The notes under the pieces were generated by a model that ran no database searches, was not told where the DNA came from, and saw nothing but the letters and a program-made list of their open reading frames with translations. Positions 8,270 through 15,820 of a stretch of 64,000 bases of DNA are shown piece after piece. The DNA lies in contig NZ_QLMJ01000003.1 of assembly GCF_003259845.1 (NCBI RefSeq), forward strand, positions 124,001 through 188,000, written 5' to 3'. The position numbers were made by a program, and so were the translations under genes. Within the stretch, counting starts at the first letter, position 1. Every line of letters begins with the position of its first letter. This stretch comes from Actinoplanes lutulentus (lineage in GTDB: Bacteria > Actinomycetota > Actinomycetes > Mycobacteriales > Micromonosporaceae).

Positions 8270-9259
8270 CTACTGTGCGCGGTCGCGGTCCCGGTACGTC
8301 CACTGACCGCCGCCGAGCGTCGACCGGCCGGCCTGGCCCTGCTGACCTTGCTGGCCCTGACCCTGCTGGCTCTGCTGACCGAATTGGCCCTGCTGGCCGT
8401 ACTGGCTCCGCTGACCACCCTGCTGGCCCTGCGGCTGCTGGCCCCAGAGCTGGCCGGGCGGGGTGGCGCCGGTGGCCGGAGCCGTGCGGGAGTCGAGCCG
8501 GGCCGCCAGATAAGCAGCCGCCTCGCGGTCCTCCTCGCTCGGTGCTGCGGCCAGCGCGTACACCATGCCGAGGATCGCGAAGACCACCGCGGCGCCGACC
8601 GGGACGAGCAGGCCGCTCGCGGTCGCGCCCTCGACCGAGCCGAATGACTGCTCGGAGAGCACCGACATGGCAGCCATGCCGGTGAAGTGCATGCCGTTGA
8701 CCGCGACACCCATCACCAGCGCGGCGCCGAAGATGGCGATCGGCTTGCTGACGTTCAGGGTGAGCCAGAGCGCGACGGTCGCGGCGACCACCGCGATCAC
8801 CACGGAGAGGATGACCTCGCGGCCCGCGTAGTGGATCTCGCCGCGGAGACGCATGGCGGCCATACCGGTGTAGTGCATCGCGGCGACGCCCAGGCCGGCG
8901 AGCACGCCGCCGATCAGGATGCGGGTACGCGGGGCGGCGGTGCCCAGCAGCGCGATGGCGAGCCCGACGCCGACCGCGACGAGCGCGATCACGGCGCTGG
9001 CCACGGTCAGGCCGATGTCATAGCGGATCGGCGTGCCGGTGACGCTGAAGCCCATCATGGCGACGAAGTGCATGCTCCAGATGGCAGTGGCGCCGATGGC
9101 GATCGCGGCGAGCGTCAGCCACCAGGCCCGCTCACCGCCGGTCTTCGATTGGCGGAGGCGCACCGCTGCGGTCAGCCCCAGAAGTGAGCCGAGCACGGAC
9201 AGTACGTAACTCACCGTCGGAGTTACCCATCCGTGGTCGAAGTGATGGATCTCCGCCAT
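8270..9259 (-). CDS. MHYT-domain integral membrane sensor
   Basis: A 329-residue protein with seven predicted membrane helices and three MHYT-type motifs (MHFVAMMGFSV, MHYTGMAAM, MHFTGMAAMSV). The Met and His residues in these motifs are proposed to bind copper and sense O2, CO or NO. Unlike many family members it has no GGDEF, EAL or kinase domain. Instead it ends in a cytoplasmic tail of about 70 residues made of QQGQ/GQQ repeats. Its signalling partner is unknown. Confidence 0.88.
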   Translation of the reverse strand: MAEIHHFDHGWVTPTVSYVLSVLGSLLGLTAAVRLRQSKTGGERAWWLTLAAIAIGATAIWSMHFVAMMGFSVTGTPIRYDIGLTVASAVIALVAVGVGLAIALLGTAAPRTRILIGGVLAGLGVAAMHYTGMAAMRLRGEIHYAGREVILSVVIAVVAATVALWLTLNVSKPIAIFGAALVMGVAVNGMHFTGMAAMSVLSEQSFGSVEGATASGLLVPVGAAVVFAILGMVYALAAAPSEEDREAAAYLAARLDSRTAPATGATPPGQLWGQQPQGQQGGQRSQYGQQGQFGQQSQQGQGQQGQQGQAGRSTLGGGQWTYRDRDRAQ

Positions 9260-9563
9260 AACGCTGTTCCTCTCACGTACTCATTCCGCCGGGCTGCATC
9301 CTGCCCTCACCACCGCCATGGGCGTGACTGATTGTGACGCACCTTTCGTTACGAGAGAACGAGCAGCACATCTCGATTTAGATCTCGTCCGATCGGCTGA
9401 TCAACGTTTTGTGCCTGCAAATACCCTAATCCGCATATACAGAGGCAGATGTCCGAGTGTAACCATGCCGCTACAAAAATATAGTGGTTGCCGTTGATAT
9501 AACCTTGGGTTACATCTGGGCGATTCGCCGCCGGATTTTCCTCGGTACGGGAGTAAAAGTCGC
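9260..9563. other. intergenic, no gene seen
   Basis: This is a less GC-rich spacer between two minus-strand genes. It must carry the promoter of the MHYT gene at its left end. No convincing ORF, hairpin or repeat was found. Confidence 0.5.
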
Positions 9564-10442
9564 TCAGCCCGCGCGGGACAGCAGACCGAGCGCCGGAGCC
9601 CGCTGCGAATGCAGCATCTGCACGGTGTCCTCGGTGCAGGTGCCCGGCTTCTCGCCCATCACGCAGAGGGTGCCGACGACATGACCCTCGGACGAGTTCA
9701 GCGGCACGCTCGCGTACGACCGGATGCCGCTGATCGAGAACAGCGGCGTGGTCGCGAACCGTTCCCCGGAGGTATGGCTGTCGACGATCAGCACCGGTAC
9801 GTCCTCGGCCACCACGATGGTGTCCGGTGACCATTCGACCGGCACCCCACCGGCCTCCTGGACCCAGGTGGGCAGCCCGAACGACCCGGCCAGCGCCACG
9901 CTGTCGTTGAGGACCAGGGTGATCGCCGCCATCGGGGCGCCGGTCAGCCGGGACAGCCCCTCGGCGAAACCGTCGAGCGCCGCCGTGTGGACGTTCCGCT
10001 CGTCCGTGCGGCCGGGCCGGGTCAGATAACCCGAGACGGCGAGCAGCCTGTCGACGTCGACCAGGTGGTTCGCCGTGCCGGCGACGGCCTCGCGGGCGGC
10101 CAGCAGGACGTTCATGGCGTCGAGGACGTGCTTGGGGCGGACCGGCTTGGAGATCGTCACATCGACGAGACCACGGGCGGCGGCCGGCGCCCCGGCGGAC
10201 AGCATGATCACCGGGATGGTGGCGGTCGGCCCGCCGGCGCGCAGACGCTCGGCCACCTCAAGGCCACTGAGTTCGGGCATGTGGTGGTCGAGGATGACCA
10301 GGTCCGGCAGCGTCTCGGTGATGACGGCGAGCGCGTCGAGCCCGGTGAACGCCGTACGCACGGTGTGCCCCTCGTTGCCCAGCACGGTGGCGAGCAGCTC
10401 GGCGACGTCGATGTCGTCCTCCGCGACGACGATCAACGCCAT
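9564..10442 (-). CDS. response regulator receiver-GAF domain protein
   Basis: A 292-residue protein. Residues 1-115 form a CheY-like receiver: acidic pair D9/D10, phospho-acceptor D52 in LVILDHHMPE, and Lys in SKPVRP. Residues 145-290 form a GAF domain with VPLNSSEGHVVGTLCVMG near the end. There is no DNA-binding or enzymatic output domain. It may relay signals through protein contacts, or bind a small ligand. No histidine kinase is adjacent. Confidence 0.85.
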   Translation of the reverse strand: MALIVVAEDDIDVAELLATVLGNEGHTVRTAFTGLDALAVITETLPDLVILDHHMPELSGLEVAERLRAGGPTATIPVIMLSAGAPAAARGLVDVTISKPVRPKHVLDAMNVLLAAREAVAGTANHLVDVDRLLAVSGYLTRPGRTDERNVHTAALDGFAEGLSRLTGAPMAAITLVLNDSVALAGSFGLPTWVQEAGGVPVEWSPDTIVVAEDVPVLIVDSHTSGERFATTPLFSISGIRSYASVPLNSSEGHVVGTLCVMGEKPGTCTEDTVQMLHSQRAPALGLLSRAG

Positions 10443-10508
10443 GTGCTGCTCCTCCTCACGCTCGGCCCGCCCAGACAGCAGAACCTTAACCCCTCCCAGC
10501 CGGGCGAA

Positions 10509-11066
10509 TCAGTCGTTTGACCGCCCCTGATCCGGGCCCCCGGCCTCGTTCCAGGCGAGCTCTCCGGACCTGATCCGCCGGGCCAGACCGGTGATCCACT
10601 CGATCTCGGCGGTCACCATGCCGCGCCAGTACTCGTTCTCCAGCGGGCCGCGTCCCGGCGCGTCCCCGGAAGCCAGCAGCCGGGCGGCACGGTCCTCAAG
10701 GATCAGGGCAGTGCGCTCGGCGGCCAGCACCTCGGCGTACCCGAGGGCCAGCACGAAGTCCATCGACGCCGCCGGTGCGTCGCGCAAGCCGGCCTCGACC
10801 TTGTCGTGAAAACCGGTGACACCCGCCGGGGTCGTCTCGTACACCGTTCGTGGCGGCCGATTGCCCACCCGGCCCGGCTCGCGGGCGGTGACCAACCCGG
10901 CCCTCGCCATCGACTTGAGCAACGTGGCGACCGTACTGCGCGTGACCGGCAGATGACCGCAGCGCTCCCGCAGCCGCCCGGCCAGGTCATACGCGTGCGC
11001 CGGCCGCTCGGCCAGCAGACCCAGAATGGGGAGCACCAGGCTGTTCCGGGATGCATCCAGAGGCAT
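10509..11066 (-). CDS. PadR family transcriptional regulator
   Basis: The 185-residue product begins with a PadR winged helix (LVLPILGLLAERPAHAYDLA, then VTRSTVATLLKSMARAGLV and the wing RTVYETTPAG). The C-terminal Vir-like helical domain follows. ATG 11066 is chosen; the open frame continues upstream only because it is antisense to the oxidase gene. It lies 42 bp from the divergent alditol oxidase gene, which it probably controls. Confidence 0.85.
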   Translation of the reverse strand: MPLDASRNSLVLPILGLLAERPAHAYDLAGRLRERCGHLPVTRSTVATLLKSMARAGLVTAREPGRVGNRPPRTVYETTPAGVTGFHDKVEAGLRDAPAASMDFVLALGYAEVLAAERTALILEDRAARLLASGDAPGRGPLENEYWRGMVTAEIEWITGLARRIRSGELAWNEAGGPDQGRSND

Positions 11067-11108
11067 CTTCCCAGCGTATACATCTAATGAAAACGTTAAG
11101 GTGAAGCG

Positions 11109-12350
11109 ATGCACGAACGACTGACCAACTGGGCCGGCAACATCGTCTTCAGCACCGAACAGGTGCATCGACCGAAAACGATCGCCGAGGTGCAGGAGAC
11201 CGTCGCGGCCGCGGATTCGCTGCGGGTGCTCGGCAGCGGTCACTCGTTCAACCGGCTCGCCGACACCGACGGCGCTCTGCTCTCGCTGGCGGGCCTGCCG
11301 CGTACCGTCGAGATCGGATCCGATCGCACGTCGGTCCGGGTCGACGGCGGTCTGCGTTACGGCGATCTCGCCGCTCCCCTCGCCGCCGCCGGTCTGGCCG
11401 TGCACAACATGGCGTCGCTGCCGCACATCTCGGTCGCCGGTGCGGTCACCACCGCCACCCACGGTTCCGGTGTCCGCAACGGCAACCTCGCCACCGCCGT
11501 CGCCGGCCTCGAGATCGTCCGCGCCGACGGCGAGCTGGTCACCCTGACCCGCGCCGACACCGACCTGGCCGGAGCGGTCGTCGGCCTCGGCGCCCTCGGC
11601 GTGGTCACCGCGCTCACCCTCGACGTGCAGCCCGCGTTCGAGCTGCGGCAGTACGTCTACGAGAACCTGCCGGCGGCCGCCGTGCGCGACGCGCTCGCCG
11701 AGATCCTCGCCGACGGATACAGCGTCAGCCTCTTCACCCGCTGGACCGGCGCGACCATCGACCAGGTCTGGCTCAAGCGCCGCGACGAGATGCCGGCCGG
11801 CGACTTCCACGGCGCCACGCTCGCCGGCGGACCGCGTCACCCGGTCCCCGGCATGCCCGCCGAGAACTGCACCGAGCAGGGCGGCGTCCCCGGCCCGTGG
11901 CACGCGCGGCTGCCGCATTTCCGGATGGAGTTCACCCCGAGCAGCGGCGAGGAGCTCCAGTCCGAGTGGCACGTGCCGCGCGAGCACGCCCTCGCCGCGA
12001 TCGAGGCGGTGGGCGCGCTCCGCGAGCGCGTCGCGGTCGTTCTCCAGGTCTGCGAGATGCGTACGATCGCCGCCGACGAACTGTGGCTGAGCCCCAACCA
12101 CCAGCGGGACAGTCTCGCGCTGCACTTCACCTGGATCGCCGACACCGAGGCGGTGCTCCCCGTCGTCGCCGATCTGGAGCAGGCCCTCGCGCCGTTCGCG
12201 GCCCGTCCGCACTGGGGCAAGGTCTTCACCACGCCGCTCGGCGATCTGCGGTCCGCGTACCCGCGCTTCGCCGATTTCGCGGAGCTGGCCGGCCGTTTCG
12301 ACCCGGACGGCAAATTCCGCAACCCCTGGCTGGACGCCCTCCTCGGTTAG
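11109..12350 (+). CDS. FAD-linked alditol oxidase
   Basis: A 413-residue VAO-family flavoenzyme that closely follows the Streptomyces AldO pattern along its whole length. It has TNWAGNI at the start, LGSGHSFN with H45 as the expected covalent FAD attachment site, NMASLPHISVAGA, HPVPGMP, NCTEQ, EFTPSSGEELQSE and RPHWGK near the end. AldO oxidises xylitol or sorbitol at C1 with O2 to give an aldose and H2O2. It is probably cytoplasmic, since no signal peptide is seen. A ribosome binding site AAGGTGAAG precedes ATG 11109. Confidence 0.92.
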   Translation: MHERLTNWAGNIVFSTEQVHRPKTIAEVQETVAAADSLRVLGSGHSFNRLADTDGALLSLAGLPRTVEIGSDRTSVRVDGGLRYGDLAAPLAAAGLAVHNMASLPHISVAGAVTTATHGSGVRNGNLATAVAGLEIVRADGELVTLTRADTDLAGAVVGLGALGVVTALTLDVQPAFELRQYVYENLPAAAVRDALAEILADGYSVSLFTRWTGATIDQVWLKRRDEMPAGDFHGATLAGGPRHPVPGMPAENCTEQGGVPGPWHARLPHFRMEFTPSSGEELQSEWHVPREHALAAIEAVGALRERVAVVLQVCEMRTIAADELWLSPNHQRDSLALHFTWIADTEAVLPVVADLEQALAPFAARPHWGKVFTTPLGDLRSAYPRFADFAELAGRFDPDGKFRNPWLDALLG

Positions 12351-12352
12351 TT

Positions 12353-12787
12353 TCAGCAGCCGCAGGCCGCTCCGGTGACGGCCGGGGCGGTCAGGTCGTC
12401 GATCGGGCGAGCGCTGACGCCCTGGTCGTCGCGGACCGGGAAGCCCTCGCGGACCCAGTACTCGTAACCGCCGAGCATCTCCTGGACCGGGTATCCCAGC
12501 TTGGCGAACTCGAGCGCTGCCCGGGTGGCGCCGTTGCAGCCCGGGCCCCAGCAATAGGTGACCACCCGGCTGCCGGGCGGGATCAGCTCGGCGGCCCGGG
12601 CGGCGATCTGGGAGTGCGGCAGGTGGACGGCGTGCGGCAGGTGGCCCTGCTGCCAGGACACGTCGTTGCGGGCGTCGATCACCACGACGCCGGGTGTGCC
12701 GGCTTCCAGGTCGGCGTGCACGTCGCTCACGTCGGTCTCGAACGTCAGGCGGGCGGAGAAATGGGCGACAGCGGCTGCGTTGGTCAT
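12353..12787 (-). CDS. rhodanese-like domain protein
   Basis: A 144-residue single rhodanese domain. It contains DARNDVSWQQGHLPHAVHLPH (CH2A-like substrate-pocket region) and an active-site loop VTYCWGPGCNGA, where the first Cys would carry the persulfide. It ends in a C-x-C tail. A thiosulfate or persulfide sulfurtransferase role is expected from the family. It converges on the alditol oxidase gene with 2 bp between stops and is divergent from the GlxA-like regulator. Confidence 0.88.
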   Translation of the reverse strand: MTNAAAVAHFSARLTFETDVSDVHADLEAGTPGVVVIDARNDVSWQQGHLPHAVHLPHSQIAARAAELIPPGSRVVTYCWGPGCNGATRAALEFAKLGYPVQEMLGGYEYWVREGFPVRDDQGVSARPIDDLTAPAVTGAACGC

Positions 12788-12858
12788 GCTGTTGATCGTG
12801 CCGCCTGCGAAAATCCCGGCCCAGTGGCGTGAACGACGATGACCGCTAAGATTCCGCC

Positions 12859-13875
12859 ATGCTGACGATCGGCCGCCGGGGCCCCACCGTGTCGGTTCTC
12901 GCGTACGAAGGAATGTCGGTCTTCGAGATCGGCATCGTCACCGAGGCCTTCGGCCTCCCCCGGCCCGAATTCGACTTCCCCTGGTACGACCTGACGATCT
13001 GCGCCGAGACACCGGGACCGGTTCGGGTGGTCGGTGGCGCCACCCTGCACACCGACCACGGCCTGGACACGTTCGCCGCCGCCGACACCCTGATCGTCCC
13101 GGGAGTGCCGGACGTGCACGCTGATCCGTCGCCCGCCCTGGTCGAGGCGCTGCGTACGGCTCACGCTCGGGGCGCACGGGTCATGTCGATCTGCTCGGGG
13201 GCGTTCGCCCTGGCCGGCACGGGTCTGCTGGACGGACGCCGGGCCACGACCCACTGGCGGTACGCCGACCAGCTGCGCGCCAAGCACCCGTCGATCCAGG
13301 TCGACGCGGACGTGCTCTACATCGACTCCCCCGAGACAGAGACCGGCGGGCCCATTCTCACCAGCGCCGGCAGCGCCGCCGGTCTGGATCTGTGCCTGCA
13401 CGTGATCCGTCTCGACCACGGCCCGGCCGTGGCGAACGCGGTGGCCCGCCGGCTCGTGGTGCAGCCGCATCGGGACGGCGGTCAGGCCCAGTTCGTCGAG
13501 GCGCCGGTGCCCACCGATCCGGACGACGACCGGGTGGCCCGCAGCATGGAGTGGGCTCTGACCAACCTGACGACCGGCATCACTGTCGACATCCTGGCCC
13601 GGCGTGCCCACATGTCGTCACGCACGTACCTCCGGCACTTCGCGCGGGCGACCGGCACCACCCCGATCCGCTGGCTGATCACCCAGCGGGTGCACGCCAG
13701 CCTGCCGCTGCTGGAGGCCGGCGCGATGCCGATCGAGGAGGTGGCGGCGTCGGTGGGCTTCGAGACGGCAGTGACGTTCCGCCACCACTTCACTCAGGCG
13801 ATGCGGACGTCGCCGTCGGCGTACCGGCGGGCGTTTCCAGTCGGGCCACCAGCGCTTCCCCTGACCGGATCGTGA
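12859..13875 (+). CDS. GlxA family transcriptional regulator (DJ-1/PfpI-AraC)
   Basis: A 338-residue protein. The N-terminal DJ-1/PfpI-like domain has the nucleophile-elbow Cys in SICSGAFALAGTGLLDGR. The C-terminal AraC-type domain has two helix-turn-helix units (ARRAHMSSRTYLRHFARATG and EEVAASVGFETAVTFRHHF). Family members activate adjacent metabolic genes. Its last 86 bp overlap the 3' end of the GH42 gene on the other strand, so both reading frames use the same DNA there. Confidence 0.9.
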   Translation: MLTIGRRGPTVSVLAYEGMSVFEIGIVTEAFGLPRPEFDFPWYDLTICAETPGPVRVVGGATLHTDHGLDTFAAADTLIVPGVPDVHADPSPALVEALRTAHARGARVMSICSGAFALAGTGLLDGRRATTHWRYADQLRAKHPSIQVDADVLYIDSPETETGGPILTSAGSAAGLDLCLHVIRLDHGPAVANAVARRLVVQPHRDGGQAQFVEAPVPTDPDDDRVARSMEWALTNLTTGITVDILARRAHMSSRTYLRHFARATGTTPIRWLITQRVHASLPLLEAGAMPIEEVAASVGFETAVTFRHHFTQAMRTSPSAYRRAFPVGPPALPLTGS

Positions 13876-15775
13876 TCTCCGCCGGGAAAGAACCGCCGTT
13901 CACCGCGTCGACGGCGGCCGTGGGGAGCTTCACGCTCGCCTCCGATTCGCTGTGGTTGAACAGGAACAGCAACTCTCCACGGCGGACCGCCTCGACCCGC
14001 GGCGGCAGACCTTCCAGCACCGGCGACACGTCCGCCTCGGCCACGATCGTGCCCAGCAGCCGCTCCCAGCCGGTGTCGTCCAGGCCCGCCGAGACGTACC
14101 AGGCGTTGCCGTTCCTGGTCACCGCCGGCTCGCCGGCCAGCGTGCCTTCGGTGTACCGGGCCAGGGCCTGCGCGCCGGTCAGCTCGACTCGTTCCGCCCA
14201 GCCGAAGGCCGTGGAGCCGTCGTCCAGGTGCACCGGGACACCGGGGTCCTGCGGGTGCCATTCGGTTACCCGTACCCCAAGAATCTGCCGGAAAGCCGCA
14301 GGGTAACCGCCTGGACCGACCCGGGCGAAGGGGTCGGCGATGCCGCTCAGCGGACCCACCACCAGGTGGCCGCCGGACGCGACGAAGTCGCGGAGAGCGG
14401 CCGCGACCTCGTCGGACACGAGATAGAGGTGCGGCACGACGATGATCCGATAGCCGGTGAGATCCAGCTCCCGGGTCGGGAAGATGAAGTCGGTCGGGAT
14501 GCCGGCGCGGAACAGCGCGCGGTGCGCCTGCTGGACGGCCGCGAGATAGTCGATCCCGGCGGACGGCAGGCCGGCGCCCTGTAACGCCCACCACGACGGC
14601 GCGTCCCAGGTCACCGCGACCTCGGCGGTCCGTCCGGCGGGCTTGAGCTGGGACGACAGTGCTCCGAGCCGGGCGCCGAGATCCACCGCCTCGCGGAAGA
14701 CCGGGCTGTCCGGGCCGGCGTGCGGCACCAGCGCCGAGTGGAAGACCTCCGCTCCGCCGCGCGGCTGCCGCCACTGGAAATACATCGCGCCGTCCGATCC
14801 GCGCGCCACATAGGACAGACTCTGCCTGGTCAGGCGGCCGGGTTCCTTGGCGTGCATCCGGCCGCGCGTGTAGATCAGGTTCGGTGCGGTCTCCATGAGC
14901 AGCCAGGAGCCGCGACCCCAGCTCCGGGCGAGATCACCGGCGAAGGCGGTCTGCTCTTCCGCGGAGACATCCGATGAATCGGGGTAGTGATCCACCGCCA
15001 CGACGTCGACGACCTCGGCCCAGCGCGCATGATCAACACTCACCCAGCCGCCCTGCACGAAGTTCGTGGTGATCGGGATCGACGGGTTGACGCCTCTCAG
15101 CAGGTCACGCTGCTCGACATAGGCACTGAGCAGCTCGTCGGAGAGGAACCTGCGGAAATCGAGAACCTGCGCCGGGTTCGGCAGGTACTGAGTGGCCCGC
15201 GGCGGCATGATCTGCGCCCAGTCCGAGTACCGCTGACTCCAGAACGCGGTGGTCCACGCCTCGTTCAGCGCGTCAAGACTGCCGTGCCGTTCCCGCAGCC
15301 ACTCACGGAACGCAGCGGCGGTGAGGTCACAGCGGCAGTCGGTGCCATATTCGTTGTGCACGTGCCACATCGCGAGCGCCGGGTGATGGGCGTACCGCCT
15401 GCCCAGCTCACCGGCGATGCGCCGGGCGGCAAAACGATAGGCCGGCGCCGAGACGCAGTACGTGTCCCGGCTACCGTGCGTGAGCCGGACACCGTCGGCG
15501 TTCACCGGCAGCGCCTCCGGGTGAGCGAGCGTGAACCACGGCGGCGGTGATGCGGTCGGCGTTGCCAGCACGACCTTGACACCGCCGTCGTGCAGCCGGT
15601 CCAGCACCCGGTCGAGCCAGGCGAAGTCGTACTCCCCCTCGGACGGCTCCAGGTGCGACCATGCGAAGACGCCGACGGTCACCGCCGTGACGCCGGCTTC
15701 GCGCATCAGCTCGACATCGGCGTCCCACACCTCTTCAGGCCACTGCTCGGGGTTGTAGTCGCCGCCGAAGAACAT
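13790..15775 (-). CDS. GH42 beta-galactosidase
   Basis: A 661-residue GH42 enzyme. It opens with FFGGDYNPEQWPEEVW, has the acid/base Glu in the motif HVHNEYGTDC, and a likely nucleophile in WLLMETAPN. A trimerisation domain (LVSDEVAAALRDFVASGGHLVVGP) and a C-terminal beta domain follow. It lacks a signal peptide, so it acts on imported oligosaccharides, probably removing terminal beta-galactose. It is divergent from the GH95 gene with a palindromic operator between them. Its 3' end overlaps the GlxA-type regulator. Confidence 0.93.
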   Translation of the reverse strand: MFFGGDYNPEQWPEEVWDADVELMREAGVTAVTVGVFAWSHLEPSEGEYDFAWLDRVLDRLHDGGVKVVLATPTASPPPWFTLAHPEALPVNADGVRLTHGSRDTYCVSAPAYRFAARRIAGELGRRYAHHPALAMWHVHNEYGTDCRCDLTAAAFREWLRERHGSLDALNEAWTTAFWSQRYSDWAQIMPPRATQYLPNPAQVLDFRRFLSDELLSAYVEQRDLLRGVNPSIPITTNFVQGGWVSVDHARWAEVVDVVAVDHYPDSSDVSAEEQTAFAGDLARSWGRGSWLLMETAPNLIYTRGRMHAKEPGRLTRQSLSYVARGSDGAMYFQWRQPRGGAEVFHSALVPHAGPDSPVFREAVDLGARLGALSSQLKPAGRTAEVAVTWDAPSWWALQGAGLPSAGIDYLAAVQQAHRALFRAGIPTDFIFPTRELDLTGYRIIVVPHLYLVSDEVAAALRDFVASGGHLVVGPLSGIADPFARVGPGGYPAAFRQILGVRVTEWHPQDPGVPVHLDDGSTAFGWAERVELTGAQALARYTEGTLAGEPAVTRNGNAWYVSAGLDDTGWERLLGTIVAEADVSPVLEGLPPRVEAVRRGELLFLFNHSESEASVKLPTAAVDAVNGGSFPAEITIRSGEALVARLETPAGTPTATSASPE

Positions 15776-15792
15776 CCTGCCGCCTTGACTTT

Positions 15793-15813
15793 AGTTTGAT
15801 GTCTAAACAAAGT
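15793..15813. promoter_or_regulatory. candidate ROK operator, site 1
   Basis: AGTTTGATGTCTAAAC is an imperfect palindrome lying between the divergent GH42 and GH95 starts. It closely matches sites at 22104-22123 and 28841-28863. It probably controls both genes. Confidence 0.65.
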
Positions 15814-15820
15814 ATGAGGA

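Noticed and set aside
10509..12554. 681-residue minus-strand ORF
   Set aside because: Only the last 185 residues are PadR; the rest is antisense to the alditol oxidase, open because of high GC.
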